DNA from: Phialocephala subalpina
Lineage: Eukaryota; Ascomycota; Leotiomycetes; Helotiales; Mollisiaceae
Reading direction: 5' to 3'
NCBI GenBank assembly: GCA_900073065.1
Contig: FJOG01000040.1
Span: forward strand, 62,001 to 126,000
DNA length: 64,000 nucleotides
Positions 12,291 through 24,000 of the stretch are shown here, piece by piece. Position numbers and translations under genes: made by a program. Under the pieces are notes generated by a model, which saw nothing but the letters and a program-made list of their open reading frames with translations, was not told where the DNA came from and searched no databases. Position 1 is the first letter of the stretch; every line of letters begins with the position of its first letter.

Positions 12291-13258
12291 ACGTTTGGAT
12301 CTTTGGCTCAATGTTGGATTCATGTTGTTATGATGTTCGGGTAGATTGACGATTGACGAACATAAAGGATTGATTGTCCGTATGGGCTGGAGGAGGAGCC
12401 ATTGAATATATCTCTAGAGTAACGCGAGTGCATAATGGCCGCGAGCGTCCAATACCGGGAGGGCAGGGCTTGGAACTGAAGACATGTTTTAGAGTTGAGA
12501 TGGAGTACTCTGGCTGTTTTGAAATCGAAATGACTTCTTTGCAAGCTTCTCAAGTTTTTACAATACGTGCGCGTTGGCATCCTGACCTGTGGTGATGATA
12601 CAAGGCACAGCATTTTGCTTCCCTTTTGGACGTATGAGCATGTACTGCGACTTCTGCGTTTCCAACGTTGAACCTTTGCTCCTGCCTCAGTCCTGTCCAA
12701 TTCCGCGTTCGTGGGTGAAAGTTATGATCCCTACCAAGCTATTGCATTGGGTCAAAGGCGTCGTTTGAGGACCAGGCGTCGTTTGAGGACCAGGCGTCGT
12801 TTGAGGACCAGGCGCCAGGGTCCGGTCATCGGCTAAAGGGAAGTCTTCATAAATATGCTGTTCAGTCCCACATCAGGCACCCAACAGATCACTGAAACTT
12901 TCACGCAAAAAGTACAAGTCTCATCTAGGTAGAGAAATTCATATACGCAAAATCAATGCTGCCGAGGTCAAATAAAGTCTAGTTCTCGAGTCTGCCAAAA
13001 GTACAACGAGGTTCTGACGACAACTCCGCTACATACTATTTCGGCGAACCAGCATCCCACCCAGACCTCCAAGCTTGAGTGAGCGACCCAGTAAGAAGCC
13101 AAGGGGTCTCCAGGAGTGTTGTTGCCAAGTTGATCAACTTCTGTCGCTGCCTCCGCAGAGTCCATCGCTGTTGCCTCACTCCTACTCATACCTTTGGTGA
13201 GAAATTCTCTCAGAACTTTCCCCGGACAACCTGTTCTTTGTTTTGGTAATTGTCAAGA
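12291..13258. other. Intergenic, contains short tandem repeat
   Basis: About 970 bases without a supported gene. Short minus-strand ORFs here have no recognisable features. The only structure seen is the tandem repeat at 12758-12811. Confidence 0.4.
12758..12811. repeat. 18-base tandem repeat, three perfect copies
   Basis: The unit gcgtcgtttgaggaccag occurs three times without a mismatch, followed by gcgcc. It lies in the intergenic region upstream of the phosphotransferase-fold gene, and looks like a minisatellite. No protein or regulatory role is evident. Confidence 0.9.
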
Positions 13259-14214
13259 ATGCTAGCCAATCCTCAAATCCATGCTACCGGGCTCCCGGAC
13301 GGCAGAGAACCGACGATGGACTTTCTCGAATCCTCGTTTTTCAAAGACAATGGACCTGGCCGGTGCTTGCCAACGCCTGCAGAGGTTCGCGCCTTGTCAG
13401 GCACAGACCAGGCCAGGCCTCAACCACTTCCTGTGAGATTTGAGCATCTTAATCTCATTGTCAAATTCGGTCCTCATGTTGCAATTGCTGAAGCGCAATG
13501 TCTTTGGGTGATTAAAAGAGTACTTCGCGATGAAGTTCCCGTGCCAGAGGTCTATGGCTGGCGGATCGATGGTCGTGATGTATTTATATACATGCAGCTT
13601 ATACGAGGAGAGACACTGAAGGACGAGTGGGATTCTCTAAGCATTGCCAATAAAATTGCTGTTTGCGATCACCTACGCCAAATTACGACATCTTTGCGGC
13701 AAGTCGAGCAAGACCCTAATGACTCGTTTATTGGTATGTTGCGAAATAGATACGCAGTTTATAGATAATGACTAAATCTTCTTCAGGATCTATCAATCGC
13801 CACCAGCTCTTAGACATTGTGTTTAAAGGCGAACCTCCAGGTGGTCCTTTTGCCAGTGTCAAACAGTTCAAGGACTGGTTTTCTCGGCTGCCTTGGCTTC
13901 GGTTTCCCGACTCGGAAAATATCCAGGATCCCTATAGAACGTTTTTGCCAGATGTTGGCACTATCAAGCTAACACATGGGGACTTACATCAAGGCAACAT
14001 TATCGTCTCTTCAACAAGGCCGCCTCGTGTACTCGCAATCATTGACTGGGCCCATGCTGGATGGTATCCTGATTACTGGGAATATTGCAAAACAGCCTAT
14101 ACTTGCTCGTATGATGGAGAATGGCGTATTAGATGGATTCCAACATTTCTAACCCCACGGCCAGAGGTGCATGAGGTCTTCGCAGAATATACACGAGCGC
14201 TGGGAGTTGTATGA
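13259..14214 (+). CDS. Aminoglycoside phosphotransferase (APH)-fold kinase-like protein
   Basis: Two exons, 13259-13733 and 13787-14214, give 300 residues; the intron is GTATGT...CTTCAG. The protein belongs to the APH/choline-kinase-like superfamily: a small N-lobe with the LIVKFG strand, an EVPVPEVYGW block and a hinge segment (YMQLIRGETL), then the catalytic loop LTHGDLHQGNI and the metal-binding IIDWAHAGWYP segment. The catalytic Asp and Asn of HGDLHQGN and the Asp of IDW are all present, so it may be an active small-molecule kinase. Such proteins are numerous in filamentous fungi and their substrates are mostly unknown; antibiotic resistance should not be assumed. An earlier in-frame TTG exists nine bases upstream, but the ATG at 13259 is the first normal start. 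Confidence 0.85.
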
Positions 14215-15023
14215 AGTTATATCAGTCTTTGATTGCTCATTAAACCCTGGACTTGGTGACTATTCTACTATATAGCTGAACCTATATGCCAATAAAACAG
14301 CTTGTTTCCTTCCATCTAGAATTGCCATCCTCCGTAAAGTCCTGCACCCTCTTCACTTCAGAAATTCGGCATATGATTCTACGGGGGTATCATTGCTGCA
14401 AAGACGACGAGAGCTTCTTGGGATGTTGTCGGGCTCGGCTTCTTGAATGCTGTGAAGGCCGGTTGTGCCTGACTCGCGGTTTTTAGCGTGTGCGGTGAAT
14501 TCTATGTTTGCCATGTTAGTCTGGCTGTCGCCCGATTCTCTTCATTCCACCACTATCAACATATCCATCATCTCTTCTTCTTTTTTGCGTTGAGTAGCGG
14601 ACACGTCGTAGTAGTCAAGATGCATCCATGCGAAATATCCCTAGCTGAGCCAGGCAACAAAATCATCGCACCTGACAATGCTTTTGCAGCTCTTATCGTG
14701 GAAATGGGATATAATGGATGGGTGGATTACGGGGAAGCAATTGGTTAGAAAAGAAGGACAGTCTAGTGGGTAAGGTTATTGTGGGAGGCAAGGGAGCGAT
14801 AGCCACCAATGTACGTGTTTGATGGTTCACTCCCGAAGAGTAGTTGGGAGGGTGGTTATAAATTATATTGGGCTTATGTTGAACGAGGCTTCTTTAAAAC
14901 CTGTTCTCCAAGTGTTACTAGGAGGTCTCTGAATAATGGAGTTGGCTTCTGTCCCATCATAGTAACACTCACTCGAGGAGAATCGAGCTCTGCCAATGGT
15001 GCTAGGTCTCAATTCCGACCATA
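14215..15023. other. Intergenic, nothing recognised
   Basis: About 800 bases between the phosphotransferase-fold gene and the inverted-repeat element. The ORFs are short and unconvincing. Confidence 0.4.
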
Positions 15024-15432
15024 GAAAAAAATAGGCTGCTCGCAAAAAAACCATGGGGTACAAAACCTCATTCCCACCCCGCCCCATAGGGGACCATGGG
15101 TGGGGTTTTTTGTTTTTGAATCCCCTATAGGTGGAGTTTTTTTTTTGAGAACTTCCTCTATAGGGCTTAACGGGGCCCTATAAAGTGCTAAAACTACATA
15201 AATGTATAATATATACATAAAACTTGTATATTTTTATAAATTTTATATAATTATACATTTTTATGTATATATTATAATATTTATATAGTTTTAGTACTCT
15301 ATGGGGCCCCGCTAAGCCCCATGGGTTTCTCCATGGGGGAAGTATCAATATATCTTTACCCCATGGAGCACCCGTGGGTGGGGTAAAATCTTGAAACTTC
15401 CCTCATGGGTCCCGGAGCAGCCTAGAAAAAAA
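15024..15432. mobile_element. hAT-like non-autonomous element (MITE) with 8-base target duplication
   Basis: The element spans 15032-15424 (393 bases). Its ends are perfect 10-base inverted repeats, TAGGCTGCTC at 15032-15041 and the reverse complement at 15415-15424. Directly outside both ends lies the same 8-base word GAAAAAAA (15024-15031 and 15425-15432), which fits a target-site duplication. The centre is an AT-rich foldback: about 60 bases near 15163-15223 pair with 15258-15320 at only a few mismatches. Between ends and centre are GGGG/CCCC-rich segments that also pair loosely. It has no coding capacity. An 8-base duplication and a TAG-type end suggest the hAT superfamily, but the duplication is A-rich, so some chance remains. 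Confidence 0.75.
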
Positions 15433-15888
15433 GCAATGGCTTCTTGAGAATTTTCGTCAAGTATGCGCAAAGAACGTCTAGGTCCAGAGACTGCGGGAGA
15501 TTTCGGATAGTAGCACTTGAGCCAGCTACTGATTTAGCTAATAGTGACAGAGACGCCTCCTCATCGAATTTGAATTCTAACCCATCCGCCTTCAAAGTAG
15601 CGCACATCTCGGATATGGATACCTGCAGCGAGGCAAAAGAGGCTTGCAGAAACGATGGAGTATTTGGACCAGTATCGATCGGGCACCAGCATTTCTTCCA
15701 TCACGACGGTTTTGTATTCCAGATGTGCGTCGTCACTTATTCATCCGTCAACAACGAGCCCATCGGTCACGAACCCTCTCGCGACGTCCTTCCATAGACC
15801 CCTAACAGTCCACAGGCGAGCCCGCCGCTCTGCAACTTTGTAGGGTGGTGGAAAGTCACTGGCTGCGTACGGAGGCGGAAGATCCCCC
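15433..15888. other. Intergenic, nothing recognised
   Basis: About 450 bases between the inverted-repeat element and the minus-strand gene at 15889. A plus-strand ORF crosses it but lacks protein-like features. Confidence 0.4.
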
Positions 15889-16410
15889 TCATGAATAATG
15901 ATGAGTATCTCTCCTCATCTGCTGTTGCCTCAACTCAGCTGTACACATTGCCTCCCACTTTTCCATCGATGCTAAAAGTTGACATCTTGTTAGCTCACAC
16001 TCCCTCTGCACCCTTTCTCGCGTTGCATATGACATTTTTACTTCTGATAGAAGTATTTCATCCCCATTTACCAAGCGCTGTCCAGATTCCATGGTATTTC
16101 GATGGTCACAGAATCGACATGGAAGTCGTTTCACGGCCGTTGCATTTTTGGCAAAGATGCCGATATCTAGAGGTGATGGGTTGTGGTTTAGAGGACAATA
16201 GAAGCCATGAAGCTCGGGGAGTTGAATACTTGGGTTCAGAGGATTTTGCCTTCTTATTAAGTTTTGAGATGACCGCCGAGGCTGGACTAGTCGGCACATT
16301 GTTGGTAGTTGAACTGCTTGGGCATTTGGAGCCGATTGCTCTGAGGAGGGTTGGCTTGCTTCGGAAAGCGAGGGATGGACTCTATTCGTTACACTAGAGT
16401 CGGATGCCAT
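15889..16410 (-). CDS. Hypothetical protein with Cys/His-containing segment
   Basis: Single-exon ORF of 173 residues starting at ATG (forward CAT at 16408-16410). The N-terminal third is rich in Ser, Gln, Pro and Asn. The middle has a cluster of possible metal ligands, GFYCPLNHN followed about 30 residues later by LPCRFCDHRNT, giving a C-x4-H ... C-x2-C-x-H arrangement that could bind zinc. The C-terminus is helical and charged (RERVQRECELTRCQLL). No family is recognised. A plus-strand ORF of similar size overlaps it almost fully, but that frame is hydrophobic and motif-poor, so the minus strand is preferred. It stands alone, between two inverted-repeat elements, so a repeat-associated or orphan gene is possible. 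Confidence 0.45.
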   Translation of the reverse strand: MASDSSVTNRVHPSLSEASQPSSEQSAPNAQAVQLPTMCRLVQPRRSSQNLIRRQNPLNPSIQLPELHGFYCPLNHNPSPLDIGIFAKNATAVKRLPCRFCDHRNTMESGQRLVNGDEILLSEVKMSYATRERVQRECELTRCQLLASMEKWEAMCTAELRQQQMRRDTHHYS

Positions 16411-16670
16411 TTTGGGGCTTCAGAGGAAAAGAGGGGATTGAAACAAAATCGAACTTTAGGACGAGATTTTGGAGATTTTTGAACAACCATTATTATCTTG
16501 ACTGATAGAATTTGAAGCTAATGGGTGGCGCTCTAGGCTCTGGAAGCTTACTTGTTTTGTTTATTTGGTGTCATATTTGCACCTGAACTGCTCATATTTG
16601 TACGTAAGCGAGTGCCGCCTTCCAAAAAGTTCTCTCCCGTTATGTTTTCACAATGCTGACTCTTGGGCAG

Positions 16671-16919
16671 TACTCACTTTTTTTTTTTCGGGTCTGACAC
16701 TCGCACAGACGTCCTCACCAGAAGTCTTCGGATGTTAATTCCTGAGGAGATCCCAGGTTTTTGAGTGGCTCCCGACCCGGCTACGGCCCCATAATCCTCC
16801 AGAATGACACTCGAAGAGCAATCTTTAGGCGAGACTTTTGAATAATCCAGCTCCTGTGAGTGGTCATAAACCCCAGTTCACACCCCAGCGAGTGTCAGAC
16901 TAAGGAAAAAAGGTGAGTA
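16671..16919. mobile_element. Tc1/mariner-type MITE with TA target duplication
   Basis: Bases 16673-16917 (245 bases) are bounded by inverted repeats of about 30 bases. The left end reads CTCACTTTTT then a T run and TCTGACACTCGC, and the right end is its complement with a few differences in the T run. TA flanks both ends (16671-16672 and 16918-16919). The interior has no ORF. TA duplications and short size fit a mariner-derived miniature element. Confidence 0.7.
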
Positions 16920-17658
16920 GAGACGAGGGAGAATGGTCCGGGGAGGAGAAGAGGGGCTAGTATAGGGCTAATAAGGAGCGAATGGGAAGGCGTTTGGGGG
17001 TAGGTTTGGGTTGGTTGAGATAAACGAAAGGGAATCTAGTTGGACACTGATTCATGTTCGAAAGTACAGACACGCGGTATGCTCTCTTATTGGCTATGTT
17101 TGGGTCGTATTACCATGATCTTGGGACCACAACTTTTCCGACCACCACGATCACAGTCTCCACACCTGTCAGCAACGCTGCCGATTGTTGCTGCATCTTT
17201 TGTCAACATTATCCGCTTTTAGAAAATCTCGAATCCCATGTCTGAGATTCATCGTGGAGAGATTTCTGTTTGGTTCACGGGACATGCAGAAGCTGCTCCA
17301 TAAAGTCATTGCTGGGCAGGGTACCCCGTATGAACCGGATTAGGATACTGCTGAATGTCCCAAAGAAATTTTGTACGACCTTGGCATGTTTGCTCAAATA
17401 CAACTTCTTTTTGCGATCGCTAAATTATGCCTGCTTGGGAAGTCGCTGCTGTAAAATGGCCCCCGGGCTTGTTGGTTCCTCCATAAGTATCAAGGACGCA
17501 AGCACTGCCCCACTACAATTCTGCTAAACATTGCTTTTTTGTCTCAAGGTACAATCCGCGACGATCATCTTACCGAATTTTGATTTCGTCATGTCCTTTG
17601 TGGATTTTCATTTCTAGCTCAAGGCGGTGTCGCTCAAGTACGCTCATTTTCCCATCTT
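16920..17658. other. Intergenic, nothing recognised
   Basis: About 740 bases between the MITE and the 3' end of the transcription-factor gene. The ORFs are short and unsupported. It probably holds the 3' flank of the minus-strand gene. Confidence 0.4.
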
Positions 17659-19562
17659 TCATGAAGCATTGTCAACGCTTCTCATTCTCTCCTGCTCGAC
17701 CTCGATCCAGAGACTTCGACCAGCACTATCACAAGCACTTTCGAGCCACAGGTAGTTCTCTAGCTCAACCGAAACCTGATACCAAGTCGACAATTCTAAA
17801 CCCATCGATACAGTTGACAGAACCTGCGCGTACCAAGGCCTCTCGTTGGTTCCGGAAGCTGCGATCCCACCAAGGACCAGTATCCACAAGAGCGTCTTAG
17901 GCGAAGATCGCCAGCAAGAATCAGACTTCGATTTCTCCAGCGCATCTCTCAGTGTGCATGTAAGACGGTGGAAGATCCCTGTCAAAGGAGGGAGGGGAAA
18001 GGTGACAGCAGCGCTGTAGATCATGGTTGCGAGGCGAACGGACTCGTATACGTTGGTACTACCTACTTCCCCTGGAGGCAACTCCTCCCCAATTGGTAAC
18101 GAAACAAGCTGATATTGTACAGCATTTCGTTTGTCAATGAATTGTGCCATGTCGGATATATGTTTCACGCCTCGACAATGGCAATCGATGATTATGGTCA
18201 GGTCAGCAAGAGCATGAATCACATCGACTACCTTCTCAGTCACTCCAACGGACATCAAATCTTCGAAACCTTGGCCGAGCCTCCTGAGTGACAATTTTAG
18301 GATCTCTGGAATAAGAATATCCTCTATACTCGAGGTCCTCTTGAGCAATGGCCAGTGGGGCTTTTTGAGGCTTTGTGTTGCTCCTAGGATGTCAGAGCTT
18401 TCACTTGTTAGCTACGACCACAGCTTCGCAAGGTTCCTTTGGACTTACAACGACAAGACTTCCGCCAAGCCCTCAAGTTCGATGTTTTCTAAGCCACCCC
18501 GGCGAGCCACCAAAGACCGCATGGCAGTGGTATGCGCAGCAAGGTGCGACATGCTACCATAAACATCAAGCCACTGAGAACTCGCCAGGGGCGAGTTGAA
18601 AGGCGAAGGCTCCTTCTCTGTGGCATTGGTAGTCTCAACTTCGTTCGCAGACAAGGTCAAAATTGCCAGTATGATATCGTCCAACGGTATCTTCTCTGGA
18701 CTCCTCAACTCCTCATTCAGCAATCGCATAGTTTGTAACTTATGAAATAGTCGAATCGAACTGTCGACTCTCAATCGAGGACCTCGGAGCACATCCATGT
18801 GTGCTTGCGCGCCGAACAACATGGCGTGCATGACTATAGGATGTTCGTTCATCTTTCCAAGCCAGGCTGCTGCGAGCTTAGAAGCCACTTCATTTTCTCC
18901 TGGGGGTCGAAGTCCTCGCCAAAGAACGGTCATGGCTGGATTCAACGTTGTCAGAATACACTTCTCATTGAAAGGTCAACTGAAGGGGACTTACAGTGAT
19001 CGATTAGCTCCGGGGCGTGAGAGGTATTGTGTACGTCCACAGGATATGTCCGAAAGGGGTCTACACGGCCTGCACCAAGAAGACTCCTTGGGCTGTTTAA
19101 GGTAGATGTCTGAATATTGCGCCCTCTCAAATGTTCAGTCCCAATCATCTGTATCTCCACCCCCACAACAGGCCCCTCTTCTCCAGTACTGCTGTCGCTA
19201 CTCGAACTCGAAGGCGATCCCACCAACCACGAAGTATCGGAATATGGTATGAGGGGCGGTCTCTCGTATGTTGCTGTTAGGGGAGCGCTTTCGGCGATCG
19301 ATTTCTCGGTGCCCGCAAAGGCTGATGGTCGCGAATCCGCCAATTCGAGCACTTGCTTGTCTTTCCCTTTGCTGCTCTCGCCCTTTTCTTCCTGTCGCTG
19401 TGATTTCTGTCTCCTCCTAAAACTCTTCATCGCAGTCGATCGCACAACTTTCTGGTTCCTCTGCCTCTCCGCCGCCGTTGCAACATTCATATTAACAAAC
19501 TGTAAGTTGACCTCCTGCCTCTGGCCCTTCATCTCATCCTTCCTTGCCCCATCGTCTGCCAT
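17659..19562 (-). CDS. Fungal-specific transcription factor domain protein (no Zn cluster)
   Basis: Three minus-strand exons, 18995-19562, 18449-18935 and 17659-18397, join in phase to 597 residues. The introns start GTAAGT on both occasions; the second has a CTAAC branch site and an AAAG acceptor. The N-terminus carries the family's basic block NVATAAERQRNQKVVRSTAMKS, followed by a basic FRRRQKSQRQ run, in place of a Zn2Cys6 finger. A Ser-rich linker precedes a long helical region with the typical middle-homology pattern (WLGKMNEHPIVMHAMLFGAQAH; AHTTAMRSLVARRGGLENI). This fits the 'fungal specific transcription factor domain' class (Pfam PF11951-like), found across Pezizomycotina, often alone. 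It is probably nuclear; its targets are unknown and there is no adjacent biosynthetic cluster. A His-Thr-Ser-rich segment near residue 180 is spliced at exon 1/2. Confidence 0.85.
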
Positions 19563-19972
19563 CTTCCATAAAGTCGTCGCTCATCCCTCGGCTGCTTTAT
19601 CCTGTCGCGATGTGTGCTGAATCCAGATATCCATCAAAGACGAAGAGTACCTGCGCAGTCATCTTCACACAGCGCGCCACCGATCCATCTCTAAAATCAG
19701 CATAAGATAGGAATCAGCCTTCCGCTTTTCGGGTAAGGTTACAGTCTGGCGGCCGCTCTTTTTGTGTCAGCTTACAAGGGCGTTTGGGGAAAGCAGGGTG
19801 TTTGTTGGATGCATTGATAGGTTGTTTCGTACCGCGGTTAATAGAGGACGCGGGGTTCTTCAGCACGGGGCATTCCATTTTGAGGATGTGTTCCCGGGCC
19901 TTGTTCACTTCGCCGCAGTGCCGGTACTTGGTCTGAGTACCGAAATTTTCTCCAACTCAAATCACTGAAAAG
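19563..19972. other. Promoter region of the transcription factor gene
   Basis: About 410 bases lie between the start of the transcription factor gene and the inverted-repeat element. No gene or clear regulatory motif is seen. Confidence 0.35.
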
Positions 19973-21061
19973 GGCGGACCATAGCGGCCAAAAGTATCAG
20001 TGCCGATTTTTCTCAAGTTTTGATATTCACACTCCACTCCTTAGGGCAGACTACAGCGCATACACCCTAAAATTATAGCGCACTATGCCCTATAACTCAG
20101 CGCACACAGCACACCATAGCGCTCCGTATACAATCAGTGGCCACAAGTCTGTCCGACTCGCGAAAATCACACCAAAAACTGCCAAAATGCCCACTTTAAT
20201 TTCAAGAAAATCCAGCGCCCTTTTAAATCAAAATAATAATCCTTTTAAGAAACGATTTATAATTACTTCTTATTATATATACTCAAATATAAGTCTTTTA
20301 AAGGCTTATTTCTGTATGCAATATAATTTATTAATTTTCACTTTTTGATTTTCTCGATTTTCTCGCTTATTTACATAGTAAATTCCCGAAATTATAAAAG
20401 TGCTTAGTATTATCCTATTTTATAGTTTGAAAAGGGATAGAACGTAAAATTCTAAGTACGTAGAAGTGTATATTTAGTAAATCTTGCTTAAATCGTAAAA
20501 TCTGCGGTAGATCTGAGAACGTTATTTGGTCAAAACAGTCTAGGGCTATCTAGGCGTTTTGGTGTAAAACAGCCCAATCGGACAGACTTGTGGCCACCCA
20601 CTGTACCTCCAGTGCTCTATGCTTCCGCGCATTATTTTAGCTGTGTTATAGCACATAAGAACATATACTGCAATTACTACACCATACCCTAATGCTTTAG
20701 TGTGTACTGCAGACTACTGCAGACTATAATAGCACGTTACACTCACTCTATGCCTCTAGCGCACCGTTGCTGCAAGATATTAATTTAAAAAGTCTATAAT
20801 GTGGCTTTAGTACTCAAAATGCGATCCTATTATTTTCGCGTTTAATTTCATTTTTTTATTTATTTACAATACTATTAAAACTATAAATACATATTATATT
20901 TTTAGAGCACCGTTTGAAAAGTATTAAAAGAGGCTCTTAATTAGTGCTATATTCTTATTTTTGTGATAATTTTTCATGGGTTTATAAAGTAAATAAGTTG
21001 AAATTAAATCCGGTATTCGTAGAAAATGGCTATTGATACTTTTGGCCGCTATAGTCCGCCG
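19973..21061. mobile_element. Inverted-repeat element (~1.09 kb), AT-rich, non-coding
   Basis: The ends are inverted repeats of about 40 bases: GGCGGACCATAGCGGCCAAA at 19973 onward matches the complement of the stretch ending at 21061 with few mismatches, including the inner AAAAGTATCA. The interior is AT-rich, has GCGCAC/GCACTATGCC-like subrepeats and no ORF of note. A second element (20131-20603) is inserted inside it. No flush target duplication could be recognised, so the superfamily is not assigned. The AT bias may reflect RIP-type decay. Confidence 0.65.
20131..20603. mobile_element. Nested Tc1/mariner-type MITE with TA target duplication
   Basis: The element is 473 bases. Its ends are inverted repeats of about 28 bases with a perfect core GTGGCCACAAGTCTGTCCGA; the left starts CAATCA and the right complement starts CAGTGG. 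TA lies directly outside both ends (20129-20130, 20604-20605). It interrupts the larger element at 19973-21061, so it inserted later. The middle is very AT-rich with no coding capacity. Confidence 0.75.
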
Positions 21062-24000
21062 TCCTGAAGAAGCTGGGCCTTATATCGATGAATTGTATCT
21101 TGTAAGCCTTCTAGGCTCGATGTGTTCACTTCTCTCAGAAATAGAAGTATTCATCGAATTGCGGCATCATTATCTCTATCTCTTATCATGATTCCTGGCC
21201 GCTTCGGTCGAAAGCTGACAGCCTATTTGTAATGCATTGAAGTTACGAATCAAGGTCAAAACTCCTCGAAAGTCATCGCAGAGTCGGTTTCCGTCATCTC
21301 ACACGGCAAATTATCCCCATATCTTAACCGGATATTGAGTGCCTGTCAAGTGATAACAGCAGGAGGGGCTTCACATGATCAACCCCTATTTTTCCGGGGT
21401 AGCGGCTTTCGTAGCGCAACTTGATATCTGCAGCCTTTAGGAGAGAGATGCATCAGTGACGGATTCGATAGTTTGAATGAGATTGTTGGCAGAGATTCTA
21501 GTCGCATGTCAACTGATCAGCTGCTCGAAGTCGAGCAAATTTCGAGGTTGCAGGATCTCTCGATCAAGTGAGACTGCATAGGATGAATTTGACATATATT
21601 CTGAGATGTATTCGACGATTTGAATTTGTTGGGAGATCTCCGAATTCTTTCTGCTGCATTTAGAATGCCATTCTTCCTTCATTGCCCCAAATTCCTGCGG
21701 ACTTTTGTTGCTGAGAACCGTTTTGCCCCTCATTCTTGCAGCATCTGGAGACTGTGAGATAGGATTTTGATTCTGAAACTTGGAGTATTTGCTCCGGGGA
21801 TATATCCCTCAACCGACTGCCATTCCTGACGCCAACTCAGATGGGAATGGCGTTGTAAATGCGGTGACGATCTCAAGTTGCCTGCAAAAGATGGCATGAT
21901 CGCTGTATGAAGGAGACACTAGCTAGTCTCGCAGGTTCTTGAACTTGAGCACTCCAGAGAGCTATCGCGGAGATGCTTTTTTTACATGCCTGAGCTCTTT
22001 GAAATGAGCTGTTTTTTTCAGGTCTGGATTTTGAGAAACTCGAGTATCAGACCAGGAATACGGCCCAGACCAGTTTGTATCCAGATCGATGATCACCTGC
22101 AACAATACTCAGCATTCTCTAAAACAATCATAATGGATGAGTGAATAGGTAGGATGCTGACAATGAATTGTGGACGGAAAAGCCACAGATGCAAGTTATC
22201 GCTTCTTGAAACGAGATCGACCATCATTTCGATGGCTCAGGACCCCTATGAACTTGTGGGAAGCCCATCATAAACAGCTGGTGTGTAGCACTGCATACGG
22301 CTGTAGCCTGAAGATCTTTCTCGAACATCTCTAGAAGCAAGTCCGGACTTTTGACAGCTTTGCGTGCAGAAATGCGATTGTTTTCTGCCATTACCAGATC
22401 TCGAGAGCCTTCATGATACGGATGTGCTATGCTTTATCCCAACGCGTATAGGGGTGCATAAGGAGTGCTAGACACAGTGTCAAGCAATGGCGGAGAAGTG
22501 ACCACGAGGTTTTCAGCAACCACACGATGCATTCCGATCTGTTCTGCAGGAGGATCTGGGGTTTGGTTTCTGCATGCTCAACGTGTCGCACTGTCGATGA
22601 AGAAGGCTCAATCTAGAAGATCACGATCTCTCCTAGGAAGTTATTAGCCAATACTCAATCAGTTGGATCTTGCGGTCTGAGGAGCCTTGGATACTGTTCT
22701 CATGTTTCCCACCATTCACTCACCGACACATTGAAAGTCTACCCGAGTCAGGCACTCTTGCTGAAGATCTCCTTGGCCAAACCACCACGCTTTCGGCCTG
22801 AGAATGTTGATGTCTTTGTGTGACCTCAGGCTGAAGAATAATACGAGATATGATAGAACAAGAGGAGAAAGTCTCCATGCTTCGTTGTATGGACGAGAAA
22901 ATGCCTACACTTTGTGGCGTTACTCGGTGGTGTGCTGAATATTGGGGGTGGCTTGGCCCAGTAAGTGCTGCACGTAGGGTCCACGCCTCAGATTTCTTTT
23001 CTCCGGGTAAGATCCTCTGGCGTTGTCTTATTCAGCGCCTGGTAGAGGGTGTTCAAAAGAAACAAATTTTAGTCAATTTTCATTGAATTCTCTACGAGTA
23101 GGACTGCCTTAACCCCGGAAGTACCTCGGCTACTGTTTTACCCCATAGTGACAAATACTACCTCAAAGCAAAAGCAAAAGCAAAAGCAAAAGCAAACCCG
23201 TTAAGACACGGCATCAAAGCGGCTGGACTCGAAAAAAACAAACCATCAGCACACGACCTTATGGTCTCGACGCAAACTGTGCCCCGCACTTTCTCTCCTA
23301 AACTTGGACTTGCGAGAGAAAGTTCTCATTGAATGCAATTCTTCGGTGGCGGCGACCCCTCCTTGCATCTATTACCTCATTCACACTTGATTTTAAAAAG
23401 GCCAATGAACATCTCCCTATATAATTCTCTCGCTTACCTTTTCCTCATCAAGTACACGGCGTCTTTTGCAGAAACATTCGCCAAATCCAGCCGAAGATGA
23501 AGTATTCCCGGCCGGCTCGGATGCGGAACGCAGCACATGCCCCTTGCGTCCCTTGCTTCCACAACGGAACCGGGTACGACCCGGGGTGAGACCGATTTGA
23601 CTCGCAAAGCGCGAAACGCTCCATGATGGATTGGGCGTCTAGATTTTCTCTGTTCTCAATATCAACGTACAGGGCAACAAATATTGGTAACAGAACGGCC
23701 ATTCAGAGGACTGACATTTATCAGCACAGTTGGATAAAAAAAAGCTGACAACAAAACACTGCAGATTCTCGGCCGGTATCCGATACATATCCCGGCATCC
23801 CAACAATCAATGCTTCCCAGACTGCCAGAACTGTGTAACTTTATCTTTGTCCGCAACATGAGGAATGGGCTATCGCGGTACGAACCTTTATTCCAAATAA
23901 GCTACTGCTATACGACCTCAGAAGCGCCCAAGCAGCGGCGTCTAGTTAGGCGCTAGTGCTGAAATGCTGCCCTGCGAGCTCGATGCACACCCCCATGTCT

